Source of the DNA: Gavia stellata | Lineage: Eukaryota > Chordata > Aves > Gaviiformes > Gaviidae | Assembly (NCBI RefSeq): GCF_030936135.1 | Contig: NC_082596.1 | Location: forward strand, 94,720,449-94,784,448 | DNA: 64,000 nucleotides | Direction of reading: 5' to 3' | In this document: piece by piece, positions 49,353-59,680 of the stretch | Layout of the letters: the number at the start of each line of letters is the position of its first letter | Position numbering within the stretch: position 1 is the first letter of the stretch | Notes under the pieces: generated by a model | Told to the model about the DNA's origin: nothing | The model's database searches: none | Seen by the model: the letters and a program-made list of their open reading frames with translations, nothing else | Made by a program: the position numbers and the translations under genes

Positions 49353-49469
49353 CTCTGAAGCTGTGTTGACGTCTTCAAACAATAACTTTACGGCTCCACT
49401 CGACAGTGCTTGCGCAACAGTACTGATTTCAGTCACATATTTGTGTGGCCACAGCATGCTACTGCAACT
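49353..49469 (-). other. Exon-like segment B (117 bp, phase 0-0)
   Basis: On the minus strand a long polypyrimidine tract (cttcttctaccacttcattt then caattacag) leads into a 117-bp segment that ends in the strong donor CAGAG/gtgagg. The segment is exactly 39 codons, open and in phase 0 at both ends, and includes LWPHKYVTEISTVAQALSSG and AVKLLFEDVNTASE. It keeps four CpGs in an otherwise CpG-poor setting, which would fit constraint. The surrounding frame is open for 117 codons. I do not recognise the peptide. It has the best splice signals of the exon-like segments, but no neighbour exon was found. Confidence 0.28.
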
Positions 49470-51437
49470 CTGTAATTGAAATGAAGTGGTAGAAGAAGGA
49501 TCTTTCCAAAGCTGTACCAGCAAGAAGCAGTTCAGCCTGTAAAACTCACGCAATCCTTGTCTTTGGCCCAACGTGGGGCTCTCTGGCAGCTCAAGCCAAT
49601 GTAAATCAGCCCTTTCCTTGCAACGATGCTCATGCAACAGCCCAGCGAGGCAGTTCAACAACATGAGCCAGCTCAAACTGACCCAACCCCAAAATGGTTT
49701 CAGTTAGAGGAGCCACCTGAACTTCTTCTCCTCAGGCAGTCCCCCAGCATTACTGATGGTGCAGGCAAGAGCTGTTGATAGAAGGAGGTAGGACAGAAAG
49801 GCAGCAGCCTCAGTTTAAATCTCTTTGGGCCGCTGTAGCCACCCCCTGAGGCTGTCACATTGATTCTGCTTTCTGGGGAATTAACTTCAGCCTATAGAAA
49901 TGACTGTGACTCAAAATCTGTTTTTGTAAGAGGACCATTTGAGCTGCAACTATTGTATTTTGAAAGCAGAATGTTTAATCTGCCAAGAACTGAGAGGAAG
50001 TATAAGATTTAAAAAAAAAAAAAAGTGAGCAAAACACTACAGTTTTCACGGCTATAACTCTTAAAATGTAGCTTACTTTAAAATCGTACTGCACGACCAA
50101 ATACGGTTGTTTATTTAAAATTCTTCCTTTGCTTAGGTCTTTGTATTATTTAAAGCTTGTCCCATATTGACAATCAAAAGGTATGGGAAGAACCATCTAT
50201 AGCATTCCTTCTCCATAAGGCCAAAACATTTGCTTTCCAACTAACTCTGAAGTGCTTAAGAAAAGAGGAGAAAAGTTTTATGCTTGTCTTTGGCCATGAC
50301 ACCAGCTTGCTTTTACTGCCTGAAACATGATTAGCATGTCTAGATATCTGAACCCTGACAACTGGAAAATCAGACTAGTTAGTACACTGTCATTTTTTTT
50401 AAGGAAGACCTTGTCAATTCTACCCGTCAAGTGAGTTTAGGCCAGATTGTTAAACAGTTCAAGAAAACAGAATAAAACATGTTCCCTCCATGGAGCAAGA
50501 CTGTCCACAGGACTAGACTTTATTACTGAAACTATTCCAGGTCTTTTGCTCAAGCTGCTGCTGTGAAAGGGAATCACTAGAATTTCAGTTTCATGGATTT
50601 CCTGACAGATAAGATAGTATTTACGAGTTGCCTCAGCTTTCCTACATTTGCACCAATATGAAGTACGATTGGCCACGACCCAATTCCATTATTCTTAGTT
50701 AGATGAGTCAATAAGTGTGGAAAGAGAAATGAAATGGGCAGCTAATCAACACAAAAATCAGATCTTCTGAGGCCAAGAAAGTATTTATATGCTGATGACT
50801 CAACTTCTGCAGCAGCGTATGCAGCAAGAACAGGAAATATACTATTGAACCCTCTTCCGACAACAACTTTGATGTGAAAGGCCGCAATAGCTTGTTCTCC
50901 CTGCGATTCAGAAAGCTGGAACCGTAATCCCGGATTTCTGCAGAACATACTCTTAAGTGCTTCCGAGCTCATTAAAGGACACCAGAGAATACAAGGCTTC
51001 TGCAGGATGCATGCTAAGTAAGTATCTTTCAGAAAGTGTGGAAAGAAACACAGGTGACAACAGGCTGGCTCTGGAAGCTCTGCCGCTGTTTGACACCCAG
51101 CGCATCGAAGGGTCACCCACCTCTGCCGTGGCGGAGCGCGGCTGCCACGAGGCCAGGAAAGGGAGGAGTCCCTCCACCCTTCTACAGTGCCATGAAAACT
51201 TCTTATGTTTCATAGTGCTTTTACTTCTTGTTTTAAACCTGTTGACCCAAATGCAGACTTTACGTTGGAATACAGCTGATAACTATTCCCAAACAAACCT
51301 TCTGAACTCAGAAACTACAATTTACTACCACCTTTCATGAATATTTGTACAGAGGCACAAGACAGCCACTTCTTTACAAAGTTTAGGAACTTCCTCTTAT
51401 CTGATGTTTATTGTTTGTTTTTCTTCTTGCGTCGCAG
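49470..51437. other. Unannotated stretch
   Basis: An A-run lies at about 50011-50024. Frames at 50437-50676 (minus, 79 codons) and 50957-51340 (plus, 127 codons) have no recognised family. The latter contains a leucine-rich hydrophobic stretch (FIVLLLLVLNLL) shortly before segment C. Confidence 0.4.
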
Positions 51438-51569
51438 AGGCTCCATGGAGGAGGTGGTGAAAGCAATGTGTAATACCACTGTCCTGCAGTGGGAATCCTA
51501 CAGCAGATGTACACTGGGGCAAAGCTATGAAATTACCTGCGTGCCTGATTTTAATGTCACTATAAATTG
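51438..51569 (+). other. Exon-like segment C (132 bp, phase 2-2), Ig-like end
   Basis: A T-rich tract ending gcgtcgcag precedes a 132-bp open segment that ends at a weaker donor (ATTG/gtagaa). In its open frame it reads GSMEEVVKAMCNTTVLQWES, YSRCTLGQSYEITCVPDFNV and TIN, with NTT and NVT glycosylation sequons. The end (SYEITC, nine residues, then W) resembles the first half of an immunoglobulin-type fold, where a B-strand Cys is followed by a Trp about 10-14 residues later. If translation continues past the donor, a TAG follows the Trp directly. It could be a real Ig-domain exon, a relic of one, or chance. Confidence 0.22.
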
Positions 51570-54074
51570 GTAGAAACTGAAAATTTATCAGTGGATTTAG
51601 ATTAGTTAGCTTCAACAATTTTCTGTATGCAATCCTGGTAACTCTGTAGACAGAGACAGTAAATATAGCAAATTGACTGCCAGCTAGGCTTGATTTTCTT
51701 GTTCCCCTTAGTAGTGCTCCACGGGCCAACTGAAAACTTCCAGTTTAGGTTTAAATCAATACAGAAATTAATCCCGTACCCCTACAAGTAAGGTGCCGGT
51801 TGATTCAGTCTCACAGATGATGCAACAAACCACAAACAAGCTTCATCTTAAAAATAAAAGTATAGGTGAATTATTTTGTTCAGTATTAGTTCAGAGTCAG
51901 ATAAAATAGGTTTTGGGAAACATGTGTTTGCAGAAAAAAAAAAATCACAAAGACAACAAAACCAAAGCAAGGAGGTCTCTCTTTTTCGAGCTGAATGGGG
52001 AGGAGATACGGAAGTGCAGGAGGTTCGAATTTGTACCAAATAATTTCTTTCTCACAGAGCCAAAGCCGTTAACCACTGTTAGGCTCCATTTTATCCTTCT
52101 GCTGGAGACTGTCATTCAGATTGCCCTTGCTGCCTACTAAACAATCCAAGCAGGACAGAAGCAAATTAAGGCTGCTGCAGCATAACCAAGCTGCTCTCTG
52201 TCATTTTTTATTTCCTTAATATTACAGTAATACTTGGAGATTAAGCTGTCCCTTGAGCGGGAACATCCTTCTCCCTGTTACTGCTTATCTGTGTGGTTGA
52301 CTCGGTAACTTGCTCACTTGTTTCCTTCTGCTGTCTCATACTAATACTCTGCAGACCATGTCACACGTGGGCCTTTATAATCTCTCGTATAGAGATCATG
52401 TAGTTAACGATTGCTAGATGTTGACTTTTACGGCTCATAAAGCCACTAGTGGGTATCAAATTTAATACGTTCAACCGACATCAATGATGTATTTTATCTC
52501 TTGCTTCAAATTACTACATTTCTGGGGTTTGCAAGATTAAAAATAATACAGCGCAACAGAAGAGGCCTTTTAATACTGCTTACTAGCAAATGGGAGTTTC
52601 TGATATAACCCAAAGGCTTCGGCAACCGGACACTACACAGTTAACGGAGAGACACCGCGACACAACAGCCTCCAAGCACTGATACCTCTGGCAAATCCGC
52701 TCCGCAGGAGAGGCAGCATTCTTGTTTTCAGGGAAGCAGCCACCTTGCTCAGACCAATACTTATCCTTCTGAAGACACATCACCTTCCATAAAACAAAAT
52801 GAGGTGCTGGGAGCTTGGGCGAAGCAGCTGCAAGAAAGAATAAGAGAGAACGTAGGCTCACAGGGAAGGAACGGAATGGAGGTATTTAAAACCCAAATAA
52901 TGGAAGCTTGCAATCATTAAATAGCGTGTCTTATTTACTGAATGCCACTGGGCTGAGCAAGTTTCTTTGCTGGTCACAGTTTCCCCATTTTCCATACCCT
53001 GCAATAAGAAATGCAATGCTTTGACGAAACGGGGTGACAGGTGACAACTAGTTAGAGTGCCCTCCTCCACTAAAACTGTAGGTGCCCCACTCGCGGTCAG
53101 AGGCTGGGTGAGCTGGCGGCTTTTCTCCGACCGTGACACTAGTGTGCGGCAGCCAGCGTGGTGAAACAGACTGCTCTGACACACCACAGTAACCCCCCGA
53201 GTTATGAGCAGTTGGGAAGGGTGTCTGTGCAGCAAAGCCTTCCAAGCACCGTAAACCAGTTTTACTCTTCAGATTATACTCTAATGAGATCCTAACTATG
53301 CAAAGTCAAATTTCCCATGGTCTCATGATTTCATCTCAGACCCCCAACTCACACTATGTGCCAAACAATCACGGACCTTTTTTTGGTGCGTTTTATCATC
53401 TCCGAGCTTCTTCTGTAATCCGTAATCCACTGCCAGCTAACCATTTGTACACCAGTGCCCACAAACACCACCCAGGAAGGGAGCAGACACAATATTTTAT
53501 GCTCAGTTGAGCACAACTAGCCTGTTCTCACACTCAATGACAGACGGGACATTTAAAGCATGCAAGTTGTAGGCACGAATCTGCATCACACTCTGGTCAC
53601 CAGCATGGAATTTCACTCCATTACCTACAAGCGGCGTTCAGCAAACCATCCACGGCAGATCGTGCTCTATAAAACATCATGTTAACAACACTTTTCAAGA
53701 ACGGCTATCATTGCTAAATAGTTCCCAGTAAAATAAAGATTGTAAAAAGAAAAACAAACAATAGTCTTTCTCCACTCCTGGAAAAGGATTCACATACTCT
53801 GCCTCTCCCCCACAGTGAAAAAAAGTGCTCAACCACCACAATCAAAAAGCACACTTTCCCCTTCTTGATCTGGTTAGGTTTTGTCAAGGGAATCTTCGTC
53901 TCTCTGGAACGCAGATTAAGTATTTAGGAAAAAGAAGCAAAAGGTGCAAAGAAGAGATTTGGGATGTCACTGTGCAGTATTTAACTTCCTTCTGAACTGC
54001 TAATGCCTTTCTCTGGTGATGCAGCTACTAAATAACACCCTCTTGCACTTAAACATAACTAGTCAAGGTTGGGG
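51570..54074. other. Unannotated stretch
   Basis: No gene, RNA gene or mobile element recognised. Minus-strand frames of 92 and 125 codons at 52583-52861 and 52858-53235 have no protein-like texture. Confidence 0.45.
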
Positions 54075-54129
54075 TTTTTTTCCTTTTCCTTTCCCTCTCC
54101 CTTTCCCTCTCCCTTTCCCCTCCTCTCCC
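54075..54129 (+). repeat. 55-nt pure pyrimidine tract with 12-bp repeat
   Basis: All 55 bases are C or T. The unit tttccctctccc is repeated from 54090 to 54113 and partly again after it, giving mirror symmetry. Such homopurine-homopyrimidine mirror repeats can form triplex (H-) DNA. Confidence 0.95.
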
Positions 54130-57100
54130 GTTCAACGGTAGCCCTCTGCACATGGCGGGATTCCGATACCTGGAATTCGCACGTTAATAACTAGGACTCC
54201 ATGGAAAAGTTCGTCTCTGAATACCAGAGGTGTATGACGTTGCACTGGCTGCTGTTTTTTTAGGACCGCGTATACCTGCACGTCTTAGTCTACATTACTG
54301 CTCTACTTCAATCTGCCCTAGTACATGTAATTTAGTCACTCTGGATTTTTCCCGCAGTACATATGAAATGCAGTTTACTCTGAGTGATAATACAAGAGGG
54401 AGCAACTAATGATTACAGGAGGAGAAAGACAAGGATGCAGAATACAGATTTTATGATCTATTTTAGGTGATGATGTAGCTCTCATATTGCTGCACAAGAA
54501 TTTCTCATGCTCTTTGATCACTGCAACACCTTCACCAATGAACCACATATCCTTACCTTCCTCTTTCTTACCTTCCCTTCCTGAGAGGATCACATGGGAA
54601 CTTAAACACATTATCTCACTGTTCTTTAAAGCCCTGACATTGATAATGGAGATTTGAATGAGAAGAGAGTTAGAGAATGGCGAGAAGTCTATGCACAGAT
54701 GGTGAAAAGGCGTAAGAGAGAGGTGTGGAATAGAGAAACAAAGAGATCTGAAGATCTTCTCCGCCATCAGCTTGACTAGCTTTTTGACTGGAACACAGGC
54801 ACTTCCAAGACTTTACAAACACCCAACTTGTCACAACATAGCACAAGGAGATCTACAGCATAAATGATCCACATCCATCACCGCAGCTTCCCAAGTGGGA
54901 GTTAACAGACGTTGGGATACCAGCAGGTGCAGGGACGTGATTGTTTGTTACAATTTTTTTCTGTATTGGGCTTCTTTAAAATTAAAATAGGACTATTCAT
55001 AATTCGTCTCCCCTGCACCAGCTACTGAAGCATCTCCATTTAAAGAAAAAAAGCGTTCACTTCAATGTTAAGCACACGCATGAATGAAATACGCAACCAG
55101 AAGACATTTAAGGATATTTGTGCAAATACTTTCCAGCAATCATTCTAATTTTAATTATCTAGCGGATGAAGCCTGCCTCTGAACAAGTCAAATGGTGTTT
55201 TGCAGCCAGTCCCTAACTCCGTAGGCTGCGTCTCCTAGTTCAAACCTGCTTTTGCAGCTTTCGCACTAATATTTTTCATTTTGCGCCCTAGCTTTACAGC
55301 CTCTCAATTTTTTCCTGTTTTTGATTTCGAAATGCTCATTGTTTCCATCTATACAATCAAACACAGTGCACTCAAAAATAACATGTGGGATATAAATATG
55401 TGAAAATAAAATTCGGGAAAGTTGCAAGCAATTTTTCCAGCAAAAAGATACTACATGTTCAAAAATACATGAATAAGGATTTTAATAAGACTCACACAAA
55501 CAGGCACATGCCTACTCGTTCCTCCAAATTCTCAGAGCTCTTGCATAAGACTTCTTTTATATTTGTCTTAGTCCCTGAAGTTACACACATCTTAAAGTTA
55601 AAAAAGATAGACTTGTTAATAACAGACAAATGCTCATAGACATAACATCTTTACAGACATCCTCTGTGAGCAGATCAAGCCACTTTCCATATGTATTTAA
55701 GCGTAGCGGAAGGCTGGAGTTTTTAAGTTGTCAGATCTGTGCCTGGGTAAGAGGGGCTCTATTTTCACTCTTCGAGCAGCAAGAGATTAGCAGCTTGAAA
55801 TCACTTTGACAGTTTCAGTTACTCTATTGCATACCGCAGGGAATTTTAATTCCAACCTGTGAAATCGTAATTGCTTCTCAAGAAGAGCGGAAGGATTCTG
55901 GGTAATGGCCACAGCCAAGCTCTATGTCAGAATCGCCAGTTGCTGCCACTTCAGATATTACTTGCTGTTATTCAAAAATCACTCCAGCTTTCCATACGAG
56001 AAGGTGAACTGGGGAGTGAAACTAAATTAACAGAAGCTGTCAGATGTTCAGAGATGTGCAGGCAATCATGTGATAGAGGTGGATGAACTCTCCTCAAAAG
56101 GTACCGCCTTCTTCTTTCTCTCTCCTGCTTTATAGAACAAGCTTTACGTAGACCACATTTTTTATTTCATATTCTTTTTCTAAACAAGTACACCCATTAA
56201 TAGAAAGCTACAATGAAAAGATTAAACAACAAAGTCCTCCAGCATCCAAAACCATGCACAAGTAGGACATAAAAAGTGTGCACTTAATGTTGTTCAGAAG
56301 AGATTTAAGATGGCTTTGCTATTCAAGTCTTGTGGTTTGCAAGACTCCTCACTGAAAACAGCCAAAGAGAACTCAGAGCTACCACAGATGTTTAAGAAAA
56401 ATAGTTGAGGCTTCCTTGGTACCAAAAGGAAATTAAGGTTCTTTTTTGCTTTAATAAAAAAGGCATTGAATGCAGATTGCGTATTAGCAGACACATTCTC
56501 TAGCGATGAGCATGTTCAGCCACGTGCAAGAGTGAGATCAACTGACTGTGGGGAAACTTCTCCTGCAATGACCTCATTAACCTGGAGTGCAGTAGATTTC
56601 TCACCCACCCTAATGGCTTGTAAAGAGAGACTACTTGGTGGAAGCACGCCTCAAACGTAATGTAAAAATTAAAAACGCCACCCAGCATGGCAGTTAGAAG
56701 CATACAGGGAGCCAAAAGAGAGCAAAAATCACAGATCAAATGTGTTCAGGTCAACCCGTTCCATGAAGTAGGTACACTTCCACAGGTCACCCTACACTCA
56801 CTGAGGTTTCCCAGCGGCCTTCAACAGCAGCCTCAAGCAGCATGGAGTTTGGGTTTTGCTTGAAGGTCCAGATGAGCTGTTTGACCAGAACTGACTTGCT
56901 CAGCTCAGCGGCTTGAAAGCTTTAGTTGTAAATAAACGGAAACAAATGACAAACACTCTACTGCTCCACAGCACAAAGTGTCAAAAAGCCCTCTCAAAAC
57001 TTATAGGAAGATAATAAAATACTTGATAAACAGCACTTCCTACTCATCAGATTAAAGCTCAGTTTAAGAATATACTGCATCTGTGGGCAACGTCATTTAC

Positions 57101-57776
57101 AAAGTCTTCCTCACCCTCTTTCTGTATATTGCATTATTTCTAAGAAAATAAGCCGGTCCCATCGAAGCCAACGATGCACAGAATCTAAATCACAACCTTT
57201 GTAAATCTCTGTAACAGCTGATGCAATGAGTCTGTAATTGCTACGATTAGATAAGCTAGAGTGGCTGACAGAGAGAGTGCTAGAGGCATAGAACATATCT
57301 GCATAGTTTATCCCCATCAAATGCAAAAATTCGGCTCAGAGATAATGATTTTGTCAACTCATAGTTTTCCTGAGAATCTTGTGATATGTGGTACTTCCCT
57401 GAAGATTTCAGCTCCCAGAGTCAAGTGCAGTTTTTTTGACTATTTCAGATTTGTTAAAAATGTCAATTACCGACCGTTACATATTCCTGGTGGAAACAAG
57501 CAGAAGCAAATCAAGAGCACAGGTTTTTAAAAAAAACTCATGAATTTTGAGTCTTGGCTCGTGACCTTCCGTGGTTGCAATACGAAATACAGTATTCAAG
57601 TCATTACACACCTAATTTCCTGAAGACAGTTACATTTGTTGTTATAATTTACAGGCTGTACTGAAAGCATCATGGTGGAACTTCCTGATTAATTGTCTGT
57701 AAGTACCAGGAATCCTCAGTTTATAAAGAACAAAGCATCCTTCCCAGGGGATTATTCATCTGCACTGTAGAGCCAC
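54130..57776. other. Unannotated stretch
   Basis: AT-rich sequence. A 130-codon minus-strand frame (54375-54767) and frames on both strands at 56466-56739 show no family resemblance. No mobile element is seen before the LTR. Confidence 0.45.
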
Positions 57777-58050
57777 TGTACTGGCTTTGGCTGGGATAGA
57801 GTTCATTTTCTTCATTGCAGCTAGTATGGGGCTGTGTTTTGGATTTGCGACCAAACCAGCGTTGGTAACACGGGCTGTTTGGGCTGTCGCTGAGCAGTGC
57901 TTGCACAGCGTCAAGGCCTTTTCTGCTTCTCACACCGCCCCGCCAGCGAGTAGGCTGGGGGTGTGCAAGAAGTTGGGAGAGGACACAGCCGGGACAGTTG
58001 ACCCCAACTGACCAAAGGGATGTCCCGTACCATAGGGTGTCACGCTCAGC

Positions 58051-58056
58051 ATATAA
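58051..58056 (+). promoter_or_regulatory. LTR TATA box
   Basis: The word atataa follows the U3 region of the LTR and is followed by G-rich sequence, the usual place of the retroviral core promoter. Whether it is still active cannot be told. Confidence 0.6.
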
Positions 58057-58239
58057 GGCTGGGGGGAGAGAGGAAGAAGGGCAGGACATTCGGAGTGATG
58101 ATGTTTGTCTTCCCAAGTCACCGTTACGCGTGACGGAGCCCCACTTTCCTGGAGATGGCTGAACACCTGCCTGCCCATGGGAAGTGGTGAATGAATTCCT
58201 TGTTTTGCCTTGCTTGCGTGCGTGGCTTTTGCTTTACCT

Positions 58240-58245
58240 ATTAAA
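58240..58245 (+). terminator. LTR polyadenylation signal ATTAAA
   Basis: The hexamer ATTAAA lies about 185 bases downstream of the TATA box and is followed by a T-rich stretch (ctgtctttatctc), the normal R/U5 arrangement of an LTR poly(A) signal. Confidence 0.6.
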
Positions 58246-58365
58246 CTGTCTTTATCTCAACCCACGAGTTGCCTCACTTTTACCCTTCAGATTCTCGCCC
58301 CGTCCCACCGGGGGTAGTGAGTGAGTGGCTCCGCATTAGCTGCCTACCGGGGTTAAACCCCAACA

Positions 58366-58983
58366 GCCATGTAGGCAGCTCAGCTCCGTCTGTGCTGGGT
58401 ACAACTCAAACACAGTAAAAAAAGAGTTCAGTTTCTGCTCTTAAGATTTTAAACAGCCTTTGCAAGCGGAAGTTTGGATGAAGATCCAGAAAGGTGACAA
58501 GGCATGAACAAACGAACGAACAATATCATGCAGACAGCTGCTGGCAGAACTGAGCACAGAGTCCAGTCCCCGACTGACCAGCACAATCTCAAGATGCGCC
58601 AACATCCTGTTGTGACAAAAACGGCTTGAAGAAAGTAATTAGAAATTTGCAGTGTGCAAAAGGTAACCTCCCCACTAACACAGCAATATTGTCGTATACA
58701 CAGCATGATCCAATGCACAGCCAATATGAGATTCACATTTAGTTCTCTAAGCATTATACTAAATCTATAGAGACTGTATTAAATCCATCTTTTAACAGAA
58801 CTCTACCACCAGAACTCCATCTTCCCATTCAATGATAAAAACCCAATACCTTTAAAACTATTTCTGTGAAAAAAATAATTCACGTTGTATTAAAAAAGCC
58901 TAGTAACTCACTGTGAAGTTGAGAGAGGCAAGATGGCAGGCCAAAAATTCTTTCAGACATGACAGCAAAATCAATAGCAACAA
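58366..58983. other. Unannotated stretch
   Basis: No gene or repeat recognised right of the LTR. A 101-codon minus-strand frame (58449-58754) has no protein-like texture. Confidence 0.45.
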
Positions 58984-59220
58984 ATGACAAACTTTAATGG
59001 CCCAGCAGTGTTTGATTCTAATGCAGAAAGACACATATCAAACCATCACACTGCATTAAGCAAAATCTTTAAGAGAGCTTTAAATGTTCTGCCCATAAAA
59101 GATTACCCACGTCACGCAAAGGAAAGATTTCTTACAAACTTCATGAGTTTCCTGCATGCAATTTTACCTGCTACAGCAGTTATGGAAACGGTAAGCAACG
59201 CAAACATTGCATCATTTTAG
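58984..59220 (+). CDS. Small open frame ending at a strong donor, uncertain
   Basis: A 78-codon ATG-started frame reads, among others, SKIFKRALNVLPIKDYPRHA and FLTNFMSFLHAILPATAVME, with protein-like composition. A strong donor (ACG/gtaagc) lies at 59190/59191, exactly 69 codons after the ATG. An alternative acceptor (ctaatgcag at 59018-59026) would give a 164-bp internal exon. The ATG context is weak (C at -3), and no family is recognised. Confidence 0.17.
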   Translation: MTNFNGPAVFDSNAERHISNHHTALSKIFKRALNVLPIKDYPRHAKERFLTNFMSFLHAILPATAVMETVSNANIASF

Positions 59221-59443
59221 AAAAAAGAAGAGGAAAGATGCAACAAGCTGTTCTGCCAACTGAGGATCTCAAATTTTGGCAAGACAGGTCTCCCAAGAGC
59301 TTATTAACATTCTCTCCTGTGAGTGACAGGAAAGGCATAGGGTGAGTACAAATTATTGCCCAATTTCTATTAGCTTTTTTTTTTTTTAAAAAAAAAAAGA
59401 ATTGTTGGTAAAAGTCTTTCCTTTGAAGATTTTAAACAGCAGT
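59221..59443. other. Short spacer with T13-A11 run
   Basis: T13 directly followed by A11 at 59375-59398, a self-complementary slippage-prone run. Nothing else is seen. Confidence 0.6.
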
Positions 59444-59449
59444 TTTATT
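59444..59449 (-). terminator. Poly(A) signal AATAAA behind exon-like segment D
   Basis: On the minus strand the hexamer AATAAA lies 24 bases after the stop codon of segment D and is followed by a T-rich tract about 60 bases further on. This is a fitting place for polyadenylation of a terminal exon. Confidence 0.3.
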
Positions 59450-59473
59450 GTTTTCATAAAAGCCTCATTCAGT

Positions 59474-59680
59474 TCACAGTTCTGTTTTCATTCCTCCGTA
59501 GTAAAACATAACAAGAAGTGCCAGCAGAGCCAGGCTGACAGACAGTATCTTCAGTCCACCTCCCTCCCGTCGCCACGGGAGCTGCAAAGCCACGCGGGAG
59601 CCGAGCGGTGCCTTCCCTGGCATCTCAGCGGAAGGGCGTGCTTCCCAGTTCGTGCCGTTCCATGGTGCGTGCCTGAACTC
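59474..59680 (-). CDS. Candidate 3'-terminal exon D with membrane anchor
   Basis: On the minus strand a good acceptor (tgtgcctttcttcacag) leads into a 68-codon open frame that stops at 59474-59476. The C-terminal part holds a clear membrane segment (LKILSVSLALLALLVMFYY) followed by only GGMKTEL, the shape of a tail-anchored or type I membrane protein end. An NGT glycosylation sequon and a basic cluster (LPWRREGGG) precede it. The exon is CpG-rich, and an AATAAA lies 24 bases after the stop. Read from the internal ATG (MPGKAPLGS) it could instead be the N-terminal signal anchor of a Golgi enzyme, with the donor ct/gtgaac. No family is recognised and no upstream exon was assigned. Confidence 0.3.
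   Translation of the reverse strand, partial: EFRHAPWNGTNWEARPSAEMPGKAPLGSRVALQLPWRREGGGLKILSVSLALLALLVMFYYGGMKTEL

Larger units (their letters stand above)
57777..58365 (+). mobile_element. Solo LTR of an ERVL-type endogenous retrovirus
   Basis: The 589-bp element begins TGTACTGGCTTTGGCTGGGA and ends GGTTAAACCCCAACA, so it has TG...CA ends. It is flanked by gccac (left) and gccat (right), a 5-base target-site duplication with one change. Inside, in order, are a TATA box (58052-58056), the signal ATTAAA (58240-58245) and the AACTGTCTTTATCTC/CCCACGAG 3' part familiar from bird ERVL LTRs. No internal retroviral sequence or second LTR is adjacent, so it is the product of LTR-LTR recombination. 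It codes for nothing: the open frames inside it are incidental. Confidence 0.9.

Noticed and set aside
52022-52030. GGTTCGAAT, the shape of a tRNA T-loop/B-box
   Set aside because: No matching A-box, acceptor stem or D-arm could be drawn in the 75 bases around it.
57787-58011. A 74-codon plus-strand frame starting MAGIEFIFF
   Set aside because: It lies wholly inside the solo LTR and reads the U3 region; LTRs of this kind do not code here.
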